From Hygrophila difformis (Eukaryota > Streptophyta > Magnoliopsida > Lamiales > Acanthaceae): a stretch of 64,000 nucleotides of DNA. Made by a program: the position numbers and the translations under genes. The notes under the pieces are model-generated. The model saw only the letters and a program-made list of their open reading frames with translations. It was not told the DNA's origin and searched no databases. Positions within the stretch are counted from its first letter, which is position 1. The number at the start of each line of letters is the position of its first letter. Location: the NCBI GenBank assembly GCA_030278955.1, contig JAOANR010000003.1, forward strand, positions 30,023,227 to 30,087,226, given 5' to 3'. Positions 48,681-60,059 of this stretch are shown here, piece after piece.

Positions 48681-51600
48681 TTATGTCCCCATAACTGTTG
48701 CTGCACTGTCTTGGAATAGGGTTGGGTAACGCTCCCTCATGTCTGCTTCCAGCTCCCACGTTGCCGTCTCGGCTTCGTGGTTAGACCAAAAAACCTTAAC
48801 CATCCTCACGGTCTTATTCCTTGTTACCCTCTCCTTCTTGTCGAGTATTCGCACCGGAATTTCTTCATAGCTTAAGTCATCGTCCAGCTCAATTTCCTCC
48901 GGTTGGAGTACGTGGGTCGGATCATGGACGTATTTCTTCAGTTGCGAGACGTGGAACACGTCGTGGACACGAGCAAATTGTGGCGGTAATGCCAATCGGT
49001 ATGCAAGATTCCCCACTCTTTCTAGGATCTCGTAGGGTCCTATGTACCGTGGGCTTAATTTTCCCCGCTTGCCAAAGCGCATCACACCCTTCACCGGTGA
49101 TACCTTTAACATGACCTTATCGCCTATTTGGAATTCCAAATCTTGCCGTCTCACGTCGGCATAGCTCTTTTGCCGGTCTTGCGCGGCTCTCATCTTCCCT
49201 TGGATTATTTTGACTTGTTGAGCCATATCCTCAACAAGTTGCGGTCCAATTACCATAGTCCTCTCGCCCTCTTCCCAGCTCAATGGGCTTCGGCATTTGC
49301 GTCCATACAGTGCCTCGAAAGGTGCCATGCCGATGCTAGCATGGTAGCTGTTGTTGTAGGAAAATTCGATCAAGGGTAAGTGATTTTCCCAACTTCCCTT
49401 AAACTCTAATACGCATGCCCTCAGCATGTCTTCCAAAGTTTGGATCGTCCTTTCCGTTTGTCCATCCGTCATGGGATGGAACGCGGTACTCATCTTTATC
49501 TTCGTACCGAGGGCTTCTTGTAGTTTTGTCCAAAAATGTGAGACGAATCTACTGTCTCTGTCCGAGATGATGTCGTGTGGTACTCCATGTCGTCGTACCA
49601 CGTTGTCGACATATGCCCTTGCCAATTGGTCCATGGACCAGGTATCCTTCATGGGGATAAATATGGCAGCTTTTGTCAACCTATCCACGATCACCCAGAT
49701 TTTATTCATCCCCTTCGGTGAACGTGGTAACCCCGAAACGAAGTCCATTGAAATGCTATCCCATTTCCAACTTGGGATTTCCAATGGCTGCATTAATCCT
49801 AAGGGTTTCTGCCGTACGGCCTTGACCTTCTGGCAGGTAAGGCATCTCGCCACAAACTCGGCTATTTCTCTCTTCATGTTCGGCCACCAATAGTTCTTCT
49901 TTATGTCCTTGTATAGCTTCTCGCCTCCGGGGTGGACCGAATATGGGGTATTATGGCCTTCCTCCATTACTCTTAGCTTCAGGTCCTCGCATTTTCGTGG
50001 TATGCACCACCTTCCTTTGAAGCGGATGCTTCCGTCCTCATGGATTTTAAAATCCATTGCCTTTCCTTCAGCAATGCTCTTCCTAATTTCCTCCAACTTT
50101 TCATCACCCTGTTGTGCTAGTCGTATCTCATCAAGTATGGTAGATCCTACTACCATCGTGTTGACGACCTCACTTACTTCGCCGGAGTGTACCAACTCCA
50201 GACTTAATTTCGCCAAGTCTCTGTACAACTCGGCCGGTACCACGAGTGAGTTCACCACGTGTTGAGTCTTTCGACTCAAGGCATCGGCCACGACGTTGGC
50301 CCTTTCTTCGTGGTACGCGATTTCCAGGTCGTAATCCTTAATCAGTTCCAACCACCTTCTTTGCCTCAAATTCAGCTCTTTTTGCGTGAATATATACTTG
50401 AGGCTCTTATGGTCGGTGAACATCCGACACTTTCGCCCATAGAGGTAATGCCTCCATATCTTTAGAGCGAACACGACTGCGGCTAGCTCCAAGTCGTACG
50501 TCGGGTAGTTCTCTTCGTGTGGCTTTAGTTGACGTGATGCATATGCTATAACCCTTTGATCTTGCATTAGCACGCATCCCAATCCTTCCTTCGAGGCGTC
50601 GCTGTACACCTCGAAGTCTCCATCTTCCGATGGTAATGTCAACACCGGTGCTGTAGTAAGCCGTTTCTTCAATTCTTGGAATGCGGAATCACACTCACTG
50701 GTCCAGTCGTATTTCACCCCTTTCTTTAACAGCTGCGTCAATGGGCGGGCGATCCTTGAGAAATCCTTTACAAACCTCCGGTAGTACCCTGCCAATCCGA
50801 GAAAACTTCTTATCTCGGTTGGATTCTTCGGTGGCACCCATTCGGTCACTGCCGAAATCTTTGCTGGGTCTACTGCCACTCCATTGGCGGATACGATGTG
50901 TCCCAGAAATGCCACTTCTTTTAGCCAGAAGTCGCATTTGGACAGCTTTCCATACAGCTGATTGGCTCGTAAGATCCCTAACACTTTGTGTAAGTGTTCG
51001 GAATGCTCTTCTTCGCTTTTCGAGTAGATCAGGATGTCATCTATGAACACCACCACACATTGATCTAATAGTTCTCGAAACACGTTATTCATGAGATTCA
51101 TGAACATCGCTGGGGCGTTCGTCAGCCCGAATGACAGCACCGTGAATTCGTAATGCCCGTAGCGAGTTCTGAATGCCGTCTTTGGGATATCTTTTTCGGC
51201 GATCCTTAACTGGTGATATCCGGATCGTAGGTCGATCTTTGAAAATACTGAGGCTCCCTTCAGTTGGTCGAACAAATCCTCGATTCTTGGCAACGGGTAC
51301 TTGTTCTTGACCGTGACTTGGTTAAGTCCTCTATAATCGATGCATAGTCGTAGACCTCCATCTTTCTTCTTCACGAATAAGACCGGGGCTCCCCATGGGG
51401 ACGTGCTCGGCCTTATGTAGCCCTTTTCTAGCAACTCCTCGAGTTGTTCTTTTAGTTCCTTCATTTCCAGCGGCGCCATGCGGTAAGGAGCCTTCGAGAC
51501 AGGCTCCGTTCCCGGAATAAGATCTATAGTGAATTCCAGATCTCTCTCAGGCGGCATGCCGGGAACGTCTTCCGGGAATACATCTGGGTATTCTCTCACC

Positions 51601-53234
51601 ACCGGAATATTATCCACCTTGACCTCTTCGGCCTCAAGGTTATGAATGTAGCAAGCATATAACGCGTAATCCTTACGCATTAAGCTAAATAGCTTCATGG
51701 CATTAACTATCTTGGTAGACTTCTTAGGGGGTTGGGAGTAAAAGATGACTCTCCTTCCCCGACTCTTTGACAACGTGATCTTTTGTTTTTGGCAATCGAT
51801 CACGGCTTTATATTGGGTTAGCCAATCCATTCCTAGTATGACGTCAAAATCCTGTAGTTCGAATTCTACTAAGTTCGCGAAAAACTCTACGTTCTTTATA
51901 ACTATCGGAATTCCGTTATATCGCTTAGAGCATGATACTACCTCTCCCGATGGAAGTTGAATCCCTAAGTTAATCAGTTCGCACTTAGGTAGATCTAGTT
52001 CAGGTAAGACTCTAGATGATATTATCGAACAACTAGCTCCTGAGTCAAACAGAACTCTAAGGGGTGTACTCAAGACATGGAACGTACCTCCCATTACGTC
52101 CCCTTGCATAGGCACATCTGCCTCATTGATGACATTCAATCGCCCCATTGGACGTCCCGGGTTGCCTTGCTGATCCCGGTTCAGGTTCTGATTCTGTTGC
52201 TGATTTGGATTCTGTGGGGGACGTTGATTCTGATTGAGATTCTGGTTCTGAGGGGGTCTATACCCCTGGTTGTTTCCATTCCGTCCATCCTGGTTGCGAG
52301 GCTGAGTTGGCCCCGTGCCTAAATCCTCTCTCTTGGTGATGTTTTCCAGTCGGGTGCGGCACTCATTCGCCATGTGGCCGTTGCGACCACACCTGTAGCA
52401 GGCGCCCTGTTGGGGGCACCCTCTGGCCAAATGAGGCCTGCCGCATCTCGGGCAAGGTGGTACCGGGTTACCCCGGAAAAGGGTTCTATCGTCATATCCT
52501 CTGTTGTTGTTTTGAGGGGGTCTGTTCAGATCTCCCCGAAAGTTGTTCCCTACAGCATTGTTTCCGGAACGGTTGTCTCTACCCCTCTTATCCTGACCCT
52601 GAGATCCTCGGCTGGGTTCTCCACTCACTTTCCTTTTTAGTTGTTGCACCCTTGCAACAGCTACCGCACGATCATACACCGATTGCAGGTCTGGGTATGG
52701 GACGCCAGTGATCACCTCTCGTATAGCCAAGTTTAGCCCCATTTCAAATTTCTGTGCCTTCTCCACGTCTGTCGGCACGAGTCTCGGTGCGAAACGCACC
52801 AACTCCTTGAAACGGGTGTAATATTCTTGGACTGTTTGCCCTCCTTGCTTCAGGGATAAGAATTCCTCGTACATGGCGGACTTTGTGCTCATGGGATAAA
52901 AGCGATCCCTGATCAGACTCATGAATTCTTCCCAAGAATAGGGTTCTTCGTCCTCAGCTAGCTTATCTTGCATGGCACGCCACCAGTCATCCGCCTCCCC
53001 TCCGAGATAGTACGATGCCACAGGCACCTTCTCGCCAATTGGGCACTTCACCGCGTTTAGTAGCTTGTCGAATGTTCGGATCCATTCTTCAAGTTTGGCC
53101 GGGTCCTCTTCTCCTGTAACAACCCTACCCCGGGCTGGGCCTGCAGACCATGCACCCCAACCCCTCCCCATGTGTGCATCCAGGCCTCCCGCCAAGCACC
53201 ACATGGTGGGTTGTTGGGAGTGGGATTTGAACAC
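48681..53234 (-). CDS. Element A gag-pol polyprotein, intact but with a replaced N-terminus
   Basis: Minus-strand ORF of 1517 codons with no stop or frameshift. About the first 40 residues ([16 protein letters not shown]...) come from the palindromic block at 53115-53234. True gag begins at [15 protein letters not shown], so the natural start and N-terminal gag are lost. Then: capsid (about 41-230), zinc knuckles [13 protein letters not shown] and [14 protein letters not shown], protease LFDSGAS (about 397), RT with FIDD (about 732), RNase H YSDASKEG (about 876), integrase zinc finger (HNTPYSVH to CLTCQ, about 1095-1145), core acidic residues in SMDFVSG (about 1160), SDRDSRF (about 1225) and DGQTERT (about 1260), and a chromodomain (about 1460-1505). 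It is a reverse-transcribing, integrating element polyprotein. The intact frame implies a recent insertion, followed by 5' truncation. Neighbouring PPTs and 3' LTR are complete. Confidence 0.93.
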   Translation of the reverse strand: MFKSHSQQPTMWCLAGGLDAHMGRGWGAWSAGPARGRVVTGEEDPAKLEEWIRTFDKLLNAVKCPIGEKVPVASYYLGGEADDWWRAMQDKLAEDEEPYSWEEFMSLIRDRFYPMSTKSAMYEEFLSLKQGGQTVQEYYTRFKELVRFAPRLVPTDVEKAQKFEMGLNLAIREVITGVPYPDLQSVYDRAVAVARVQQLKRKVSGEPSRGSQGQDKRGRDNRSGNNAVGNNFRGDLNRPPQNNNRGYDDRTLFRGNPVPPCPRCGRPHLARGCPQQGACYRCGRNGHMANECRTRLENITKREDLGTGPTQPRNQDGRNGNNQGYRPPQNQNLNQNQRPPQNPNQQQNQNLNRDQQGNPGRPMGRLNVINEADVPMQGDVMGGTFHVLSTPLRVLFDSGASCSIISSRVLPELDLPKCELINLGIQLPSGEVVSCSKRYNGIPIVIKNVEFFANLVEFELQDFDVILGMDWLTQYKAVIDCQKQKITLSKSRGRRVIFYSQPPKKSTKIVNAMKLFSLMRKDYALYACYIHNLEAEEVKVDNIPVVREYPDVFPEDVPGMPPERDLEFTIDLIPGTEPVSKAPYRMAPLEMKELKEQLEELLEKGYIRPSTSPWGAPVLFVKKKDGGLRLCIDYRGLNQVTVKNKYPLPRIEDLFDQLKGASVFSKIDLRSGYHQLRIAEKDIPKTAFRTRYGHYEFTVLSFGLTNAPAMFMNLMNNVFRELLDQCVVVFIDDILIYSKSEEEHSEHLHKVLGILRANQLYGKLSKCDFWLKEVAFLGHIVSANGVAVDPAKISAVTEWVPPKNPTEIRSFLGLAGYYRRFVKDFSRIARPLTQLLKKGVKYDWTSECDSAFQELKKRLTTAPVLTLPSEDGDFEVYSDASKEGLGCVLMQDQRVIAYASRQLKPHEENYPTYDLELAAVVFALKIWRHYLYGRKCRMFTDHKSLKYIFTQKELNLRQRRWLELIKDYDLEIAYHEERANVVADALSRKTQHVVNSLVVPAELYRDLAKLSLELVHSGEVSEVVNTMVVGSTILDEIRLAQQGDEKLEEIRKSIAEGKAMDFKIHEDGSIRFKGRWCIPRKCEDLKLRVMEEGHNTPYSVHPGGEKLYKDIKKNYWWPNMKREIAEFVARCLTCQKVKAVRQKPLGLMQPLEIPSWKWDSISMDFVSGLPRSPKGMNKIWVIVDRLTKAAIFIPMKDTWSMDQLARAYVDNVVRRHGVPHDIISDRDSRFVSHFWTKLQEALGTKIKMSTAFHPMTDGQTERTIQTLEDMLRACVLEFKGSWENHLPLIEFSYNNSYHASIGMAPFEALYGRKCRSPLSWEEGERTMVIGPQLVEDMAQQVKIIQGKMRAAQDRQKSYADVRRQDLEFQIGDKVMLKVSPVKGVMRFGKRGKLSPRYIGPYEILERVGNLAYRLALPPQFARVHDVFHVSQLKKYVHDPTHVLQPEEIELDDDLSYEEIPVRILDKKERVTRNKTVRMVKVFWSNHEAETATWELEADMRERYPTLFQDSAATVMGT

Positions 53235-53462
53235 CCAACCTCCCCTTTAACAACCCCCTAAAGGTAAGGTTGTTAACCATGTGGGCTGCAGCCCACATGG
53301 TTAACAACCTTACCTTTAGGGGGTTGTTAAAGGGGAGGTTGGGTGTTCAAATCCCACTCCCAACAACCCACCATGTGGTGCTTGGCGGGAGGCCTGGATG
53401 CACACATGGGGAGGGGTTGGGGTGCATGGTCTGCAGGCCCAGCCCGGGGTAGGGTTGTTACA
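53115..53462. repeat. Perfect 348-bp palindrome
   Basis: Two 174-bp arms meet at 53288/53289 (GTGGGCTGCAGCCCAC at the centre), edges TGTAACAACCCTACC and its complement. Both strands give the same 60-residue reading frame, confirming base-level symmetry. Each arm carries a tRNA B-box-like TGTTCAAATCC and an ATGGTTAACAACC segment, recalling a tRNA-derived SINE-like unit. Confidence 0.93.
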
Positions 53463-53478
53463 TAAAAGTGCACTTTTA
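53463..53478. repeat. 16-bp palindromic spacer
   Basis: TAAAAGTGCACTTTTA, a perfect inverted repeat joining the two larger palindromic blocks. Confidence 0.9.
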
Positions 53479-53919
53479 TGTAACAACCCTACCCCGAGCT
53501 GGGCCTGCAGACCATGCACCCCAACCCCTCCCCATGTGTGCCTTCCAGGCCTCAGCCAAGCACCCCATGGTGGGTTGTTGGGAGTGGGATTTGAACACCC
53601 AACCTCCCCTTTAACAACCACCCTAAGGTAAGGTTGTTAACCATGTGAGCTGCAGCCCACATGGTTAACAACCTTACCTTAGGGTGGTTGTTAAAGGGGA
53701 GGTTGGGTGTTCAAATCCCACTCCCAACAACCCACCATGGGGTGCTTGCTCACATGGTTAACAACCTTACCTTAGGGTGGTTGTTAAAGGGGAGGTTGGG
53801 TGTTCAAATCCCACTCCCAACAACCCACCATGGGGTGCTTGGCTGAGGCCTGGAAGGCACACATGGGGAGGGGTTGGGGTGCATGGTCTGCAGGCCCAGC
53901 TCGGGGTAGGGTTGTTACA
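53479..53919. repeat. Second, imperfect palindromic block with an extra arm
   Basis: Same ~174-bp unit as 53115-53462 with small sequence differences. Order: inverted arm (53479-53652), truncated forward arm (to about 53747), full forward arm (to 53919, ending GGTTGTTACA). No target-site duplication matches across the whole block: TCTCC lies on the left, GTGAT on the right. Confidence 0.88.
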
Positions 53920-54671
53920 GTGATGCCTGTAGTATCCAGTGGAATTATACCCCTACTCAATCCAGGAGGTAGGACTGCACATTCTAGATTTGATATTCCA
54001 CTAGATTGTGACGAGAATGCTACTTGTAAAAAAACTTACCCATAAAATTATTTAACCTCTCTTCACATTAAAACAAAGCTCAATATTTGGGATGAAAATT
54101 TTTAATTGGTAGAATGATTATGAGCCCGTCTGAATTAACCAAATTCTCCATTCGATTTCAGAGGAAGGAATTCTCACTCGTAGTTGTTTTACTATGGTTA
54201 TAAAAAAGAAAAAAAAAGTCAATGTCAATCTTTAAAGAATGTTGGACTCTAATTTCAAAACCAGTTTTTACCCATGTCAGTGATATGTTGCAATATATTG
54301 TGTCACTGGAGAGAGGGGACTCGAAGTATTAATATGTAATTAAGATGGATTAACTCAAAATACAACAAGAAATATTGTTTACAATGAAAATTATATGTGG
54401 AAGAAATTTGCACAATGAATATTTCATGTAGGTTATGGTAATTGGTAAAGCTGATATTGATCTAGAAGATGTACAACTGGATGTGACATTTCTAGATAAT
54501 AATTTTACAAACTCTACGGGAAATTCTATAGTGGCAATTGTTGAGAGTACTTATACAAATATAAATTGCACAACTTAAAATCCAGACATTTTTACTCTAT
54601 GTTAATCCCTACCAATGAGATTTTTGGTGAGATCAATGATTTCATCATAGTATGTATGTCTGCGAATAAAA

Positions 54672-54706
<35 letters not shown>

Positions 54707-55510
54707 CTCTAACAATATTTATCAAGATGATGAAATCATAGATAATGCCAATGAATTATTTTTACTGGAATATCTAAACACGATTAATTGTTCTTGATTA
54801 CCGAATCATGAAATATAGTTGAATGAGGGTTGCATAGTCATGCTTCTTAGGAATATAGATCCATCAAATAAATTATGCAATGGAAATAGGTCGATGGTAA
54901 CCAACATGCGGAACCATATAATTGAGGTTAAACTAATTTTCGAGAAACCATGAAAGTAGAAAATTCTTGATTAGTGGAATAAGTATGAACCTATATGATT
55001 TAACCAAATTTTCTATTCGATTTCCGATGATAAAATTTTCACTTGCAGTTTGTTTTGCTATGATTATAAACAAAAGTCAATATAATAACAATATTTAAAG
55101 AATGTTGGACTTTATCTTTCAAAATCAGTTTTTAACCATGAACAATTATGTTGCAATATTTTGTTTCACTAACAAGATGTGGCTCAAAGTATTAATATGC
55201 AATTTTGAATGATTAACTTAAGATACCACAAGAAATGTTGTTTTCAATTAAATTTATATATAATAGAAAATTTGCGAAAATGGATAGTTAACGTAGGTGA
55301 TGGTAAAGTTGGTATTGATTTTGAAGATGTACAATCAGCTGTGACATTTCTGGATTATATTCTTATAAACTTTACGGGTAATCTTGTAACGGCAATTTTT
55401 TAGAGTACATATACAAATCTAAACTGCACCACTTCAAATTCAGACATTTTCAAAGATAGTGCTATACTAGCCCATACCAATGAGATTTTCAGCAAATTGT
55501 GAAGGAATTT
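53920..55510 (+). pseudogene. Scrambled PIF1-like helicase remnant (Helitron-type)
   Basis: Pieces of a PIF1-family DNA helicase, broken by stops and shifts. 53921-54045 encodes [19 protein letters not shown], a segment just after the ATP-binding loop in this family. About 54090-54420 recalls the C-terminal FPI..CFAMTINKSQGQ...GLKVLI region. About 54430-54600 is a mid-protein piece (DLEDVQLDVTFLD; IVESTY). 54720-54960 has the LPNHEI...MLLRNIDPSNKLCNGNR segment. 54960-55190 and 55280-55500 repeat the C-terminal and mid pieces (VTFLDYILINFTGN, ILAHTNEIF). So a unit of roughly 870 bp in the order C-term/mid is tandemly duplicated. PIF1 helicases occur as host genes and as the helicase part of Helitron RepHel. 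The adjacent Helitron end favours the latter. Confidence 0.75.
54674..54704. repeat. (TA)n microsatellite
   Basis: About 15 TA repeats within the helicase remnant. Confidence 0.95.
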
Positions 55511-55820
55511 TTCATATTATGCTTAATACTTATATTTAAATTTTATTTTATCTTAATTTAATCTTCAAATTAAATAAAAATATTATTTTAATAATTATTT
55601 TTATTGGTCTGTTAGGTTTGTACCGGAGAAACCGCAAAAATAAAGAATAGTGCAATATGATTTCTTTATTAGTTTTAAAAATAATTAAATTATCATCATA
55701 TATATATATTCTCTTTTGAATATATATAAAAGCATTATACATTTTTAATTACTTAAAATACAATTTATTATTACTTTATATAATATAAGTATATATATTA
55801 TATAAAATACTATAGTTATG

Positions 55821-55851
55821 CCCGTCGAGTCTCGACGGGTTAGTTACTAGT
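55821..55851 (+). mobile_element. Helitron 3' terminus, plus strand
   Basis: CCCGTCGAG-T-CTCGACGGG (9-bp stem), seven bases, then CTAGT (fits CTRRT) and a run of T. This is the standard Helitron 3' end: a hairpin shortly before CTRRT, inserted before T. It would close the element carrying the PIF1 remnant. Confidence 0.7.
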
Positions 55852-55868
55852 TTTTTATATAAACTTAA

Positions 55869-55899
55869 ACTAGTATCACCCGCCCGCGCAATGCGCGGG
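55869..55899 (-). mobile_element. Helitron 3' terminus, minus strand
   Basis: Plus strand ACTAG (sense CTAGT) followed by a hairpin CCCGCGC-AAT-GCGCGGG at 55883-55899. This is a second Helitron-type 3' end in opposite orientation, 17 bp from the first. Its 5' end (TC on the minus strand) to the right is not identified. Confidence 0.65.
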
Positions 55900-57502
55900 A
55901 AGAAAAGTTTCAAAAATATCAAAAAAGAAAAAATTTAGAGATTCAACAGAAGAATAAATTATCATCACGATTGAATAAAAGAAAATGTATAAGATAAAAT
56001 AGTTGATGATCGAAGCAATGAATAAGAAATTGATTAAGATTAAAGGAATGAAAGTTTTGACTGACGTTTAATTGTGAAGGTTGAAGGAATATCAAAGTTT
56101 TCCTATTTGTTTTCTTGCTCCGGTTCCTGTAAAGAAAATAATTTATACATGCGTAAAAGTAATAAAGATGACAAAAAAAATTTAAAAGAAAAGGAAAAAA
56201 AAAACATTTTAATAACGTCCTATATTCCTTTCTCATAACATTTCTAAAAGTAATGAATTGCTTTAAAATTTTATGTCACTAACCACAGGAATAAAATTGT
56301 CCTTATCATTATCAGCATGTTGAAAACAAAATGTAGCTTATTTAAAATTGGCGATTGTTAATTCCATCGAATACAGTTTATGGAGTAAATATGTTTTTAA
56401 AAAAAAATTAACGTTTTTTAAAAACAAAATACAATTAAATTTTAAATCAGCAAGTAAGATCATAAAAAATACAGTTTCATAGCCCATAGGTTTTATAAAT
56501 TAGATTATCTATAACAGATCAGTGTCAACGAATATGTAAGCTTGGATCAAAAAATCAATATAAAGCTATACCATATACAGGACCACTAATGCAATAATCT
56601 CAATTATAAAGTTTACTTTTATTTATATGAAAAATGAAATAAGTACTCCCTCCGTCCCATATTTATCTTCTTACTTTCCGTTTTTGGACGTCCCACATTT
56701 ATCTTCCTACCCCAAAAAGGGAATTTTTTTTACTAAAATAACCCTACATGTCCATATATTTACACAAAAACCAATCCTTAATTTTACTAACAATTGCACT
56801 ACAAGACAAAAAGAGACAAATTTACCCCTCAAAAAGTACACATGAAAATAATAAAATACAACTTTCTTAAACTCCGTATCTACAGTGTCGAAGAAGATAA
56901 ATATGGGACGGAGGGAGTATCATTTTTCAAATTCAGTGTGCACGATATGATTTCTTTAATTCTAACCCCATTTAAATTCTTAAAAATTATAACTTTTTTT
57001 TAAAAAAAAACCTAAGAATAAATATAATGCACTTACAATTCCTGTACATTTATTGGCATCGCGACAATCAAGTATAAGATTCATTTTAAAGCGGCTAATA
57101 ATTATAGAATCAAACAATGTTTCATTGAAAAAGATAAATTATAAAGCGGTTAATAAAATTCATCAAACAATATGCAATCATCCGGATCATAGAGCAAAAC
57201 ATTAAACTTGGATTCAAACATTCATATTAACAAATCCATCATAGCACAACACTTGAAGATTTTTATACATCAAGGACGATTAAATTTATTAGCCAGTCCG
57301 ATAAGACATTTTCTAATATCAGAAAACCAAACCTCGTCAAACTTTATCAACAAAGGTTTCGCAACAAACTTCCTCAATAAAGGTTTCGCAGCACGGAAAT
57401 AGTTATCCTTCAGATACTAAAAAAAAACGTCCATTTGCGCTGCAATAAATTCAAACATAGCATCCGGAACGGCTAGGAAAGTTACATTGTCCAGTCACGC
57501 TT
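55900..57502. other. AT-rich sequence, probably body of a minus-strand Helitron
   Basis: No coding signal. Holds the Stowaway MITE (56646-56917). May be a non-autonomous Helitron whose 3' end is at 55869, but its 5' limit is not visible. Confidence 0.4.
56646..56917. mobile_element. Stowaway-type MITE, 272 bp, TSD TA
   Basis: Terminal inverted repeats CTCCCTCCGTCCCATATTTA... and its complement, about 27 bp each, flanked by TA on both sides (56644-56645 and 56918-56919). CTCCCTCCGTCCCA is the hallmark Stowaway (Tc1/mariner) end. Confidence 0.95.
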
Positions 57503-57857
57503 TGTAATACCCGAGAAATTACCCGAAAGAATTTCATTAGCTAAATCCATTTAGCTTATTATTATTATTATTATTACTATTATTATTATTATTAAATTTA
57601 TTGTCAAATAGGATAGTAACTTATAATTGCCATTTCTAGTATTAGAATTATATGAAAAGTGTGATCCACAAGAGAGATCGATATTAGAAAATATGAAATG
57701 ATTCAGCAAATAGCCTTCTTACTTCTTGAGTGACCCTCGATTATGCCATAGTAATCATTCCTAAATTATTTCCACCCATTACTTCTTAATAACGCACACT
57801 AATAATGAGAATCATTCCTTCCTGGAGCGTTTAGTAATCATTCCTAAATCATTCCCA

Positions 57858-58271
57858 TCATTCATATCCGATTTGGTGACAATGTATCATCATTCCTGGA
57901 GCGTTCTGATCATCGTGCCTACTGAAGCGTTTCTGTTCCTCCCAGCTACACCAAATAATGGGAATTAAATTGGAGACTCCAACCATTGCTGTAGTTAAGG
58001 CCTTAGGAGATCCTGCACCAGTAAATACTCCTCCTAAACTTCCCATTTGAAAGAATTCGGACAATGTGTGAGCGGGGCAGATCTTGTTCCAAATTCTCCA
58101 GATTTCCGAATCCCGAATTCTAGTGGCAGTCACTGGAGTGGAATTCCGGGATTGTGGTTTGGTTTTCCATCTGGAAAAAGGGCTATACAGTAGGTGGCGC
58201 ATTTCGTTTCTATTTCCTGTGTTACTCTCAAGGTTGTGGCTGTCGTCACTTTCAAAATCCTCCAACGCCAA
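57858..58271 (-). other. Antisense ORF in the element E LTR (possible captured exon)
   Basis: 137 codons on the minus strand (MALEDFESDDSHNLESN...), with a Gly/Ala-rich hydrophobic stretch near SLGGVFTGAGSPKALTTAMV. A near-identical ORF is in the 3' LTR (61112-61522). I do not recognise a family. It occupies the sense exon-1 region of the LTR and is absent from the other LTRs here, so it may be a captured host fragment. Since both LTR copies derive from one template, their agreement says nothing about selection. Confidence 0.35.
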
Positions 58272-58282
58272 CTATTAAGGAT

Positions 58283-59713
58283 GTAAGTTGATTCTTTTTA
58301 CACCAAGTTTTGGTTGTGCAAACCTTCTTTTCACCGGCCATAATTGTGCAGATATATTCATACATATATTTTTCTTTTCCTTGCTCTACATCATATGTTT
58401 TTCCATCCAGTCTTCATTTCCGCCATGTTGGTATTTTGCAAATCCATATCAATAATTATTAGGGTTAGCAAAGTTTTAAAAGCATCCTGTTGTCAAAATT
58501 CATACTCTGATGAAGGTGATCTAATGGTGTATGTAGTACAGCTTTGTGTATATATGTGTAGTCCCTGGATTGTGTATAACTTCCCTTCTTTGTCGAAAAT
58601 GTATGATTGGTAATCCCAAGTTGCATAGGTATTCTTTTGAGTCCAGGAGAAGTCTGTTAATCTATTCCTAATATACAGAAATTGAACTTATAAGGATTGG
58701 CTATATTAATAACTTGGCCTTTGATTATTCTTTTATTTAGGTATCAAACGCATTTTTCAGAAGTGGAATTGTTAAATTATATATATTACTATATGAAAAT
58801 AGTTATGCTTATATATAAGGATTTTGAGAGTCAAATAGTTTGACTATATTACATGGATTTAAAGTATTTTTCGGAAATGCCAAGAGAATAATATTTTTAT
58901 AACTAATGTGAAGAAATTTGATTTTGAAAAGTGAGTATTTTAGAAATATGAATATCCATGAAATTAAAATATTGCTCATGAGGTTCCATGAGTTGAGAGA
59001 TCTTTGAAATATGTGTTGTTTGGATATTCATGAGATTTGTGAAATGAAATAAGAATATTTGGAAAAGTAAAAATTTTAAATTAAATAAAAGTTTATTTTT
59101 AAACCATGAGACTAGATTGAGGTTGATGCCACCTGAGATATTGGAGGGTATATGTGCACTTGGCGTGTGCTGTAAAAAGCCGCCCCCTCTTGCCATGATG
59201 GCATTTGAAATATTATGCATGTATGAGTCTACACTCTTAGGTGGATCCGTATGGGTTGCCTAAGGCTCCGGAGTGTGTCTGTGTATGAGTCCACTGCATT
59301 GCATCGTTGTAGAGATTGTCTTGCAATCGAGAAATATTTTGGATCCGTGTAGAGATTGCTTTGCAATCGAGAAATATTTGGATCCGTGTAGAGATTGCTC
59401 GCAATCGAGAAATATCGTAGAGATTGCTTTGCAATCGAGAAATACTGAAGAGATTGCCTTGCAATCGAGAAATACATTATGTGATGTCCTCTTTCTAGAC
59501 CAATGGAAAAACAAATATTATTGTGGTGAAGTATGGCTTATATTTTTTTAAATTCAAAGCGTGTCTTTTATCAAGAATTATATTGTATTAAATTAAATTT
59601 AAATTGTATTTTAAATGAGTCAATCCCTTTTTAAAACCCATCACTTGGTGTGGTGGGGGTTGACTTACTCAGTACCATTGGTACTGATAAATGTTGTGCG
59701 ATTTCTTTTACAG
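58283..59713 (+). other. Predicted LTR intron with branch-point hairpin
   Basis: Donor GGATGTAAGTTGAT (GT at 58283). Hairpin CAGTACCATTGGTACTG at 59670-59686 followed by AT. Acceptor TTCTTTTACAG ends at 59713, 27 nt later. Confidence 0.6.
59308..59475 (+). repeat. Tandem hairpin array, GATTGC-TTT-GCAATC type, 5 units
   Basis: Units starting GAGATTG at 59311, 59352, 59391, 59420 and 59450, each GAGATTGCTTTGCAATCGAG plus AAATA and a variable spacer. Loops vary (TCT, TTT, TC, CTT) while the stem is largely kept. Confidence 0.9.
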
Positions 59714-60043
59714 ATATCAGAAGAAAGCATCAAGCATATGCATCGGGAAGGGGAAAATATTTTATCAAAGACATGTCGCACATTTAAACTTGTTATATTA
59801 TGGATATGCATTTTCCTTACTTTATTTTATTTTATTTTCCGCAAGCGCAAAGAAGATTACTTAAACAAACCATCGACAAATGATTTTTATTCCGGGATAT
59901 ATTTTTAAGTGGATTTTATTTTAAAATTTTGGTACAACATAGCCTTGCATCTTTCAAGTGAGCTCGAAATGGTTCGCGTCTTGCTTGGAAGGTGTGGCGG
60001 TGACATCCTAGCCTGGGGTTACCAAAACCGGGGTGTTACAAAG

Positions 60044-60055
60044 TGGTATCAGAGC
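60044..60055 (+). other. Primer binding site, tRNA-Met type
   Basis: TGGTATCAGAGC, three bases after the LTR end at 60040. Confidence 0.9.
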
Positions 60056-60059
60056 TAAC

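Larger units (their letters stand above)
57503..60040 (+). mobile_element. 5' LTR of deleted Tekay-like element E, 2538 bp
   Basis: Starts TGTAATACCCGAG and ends CCGGGGTGTTACA, with the tRNA-Met-type primer site at 60044. The first ~850 bp are repeated as the start of the 3' LTR (60717-61574) with only a handful of substitutions apart from microsatellite length, so the insertion is fairly young. Confidence 0.92.

Noticed and set aside
53316..53631. Pro/His-rich ORFs in the palindromic block
   Set aside because: Mirror-image frames arise from the palindrome itself.
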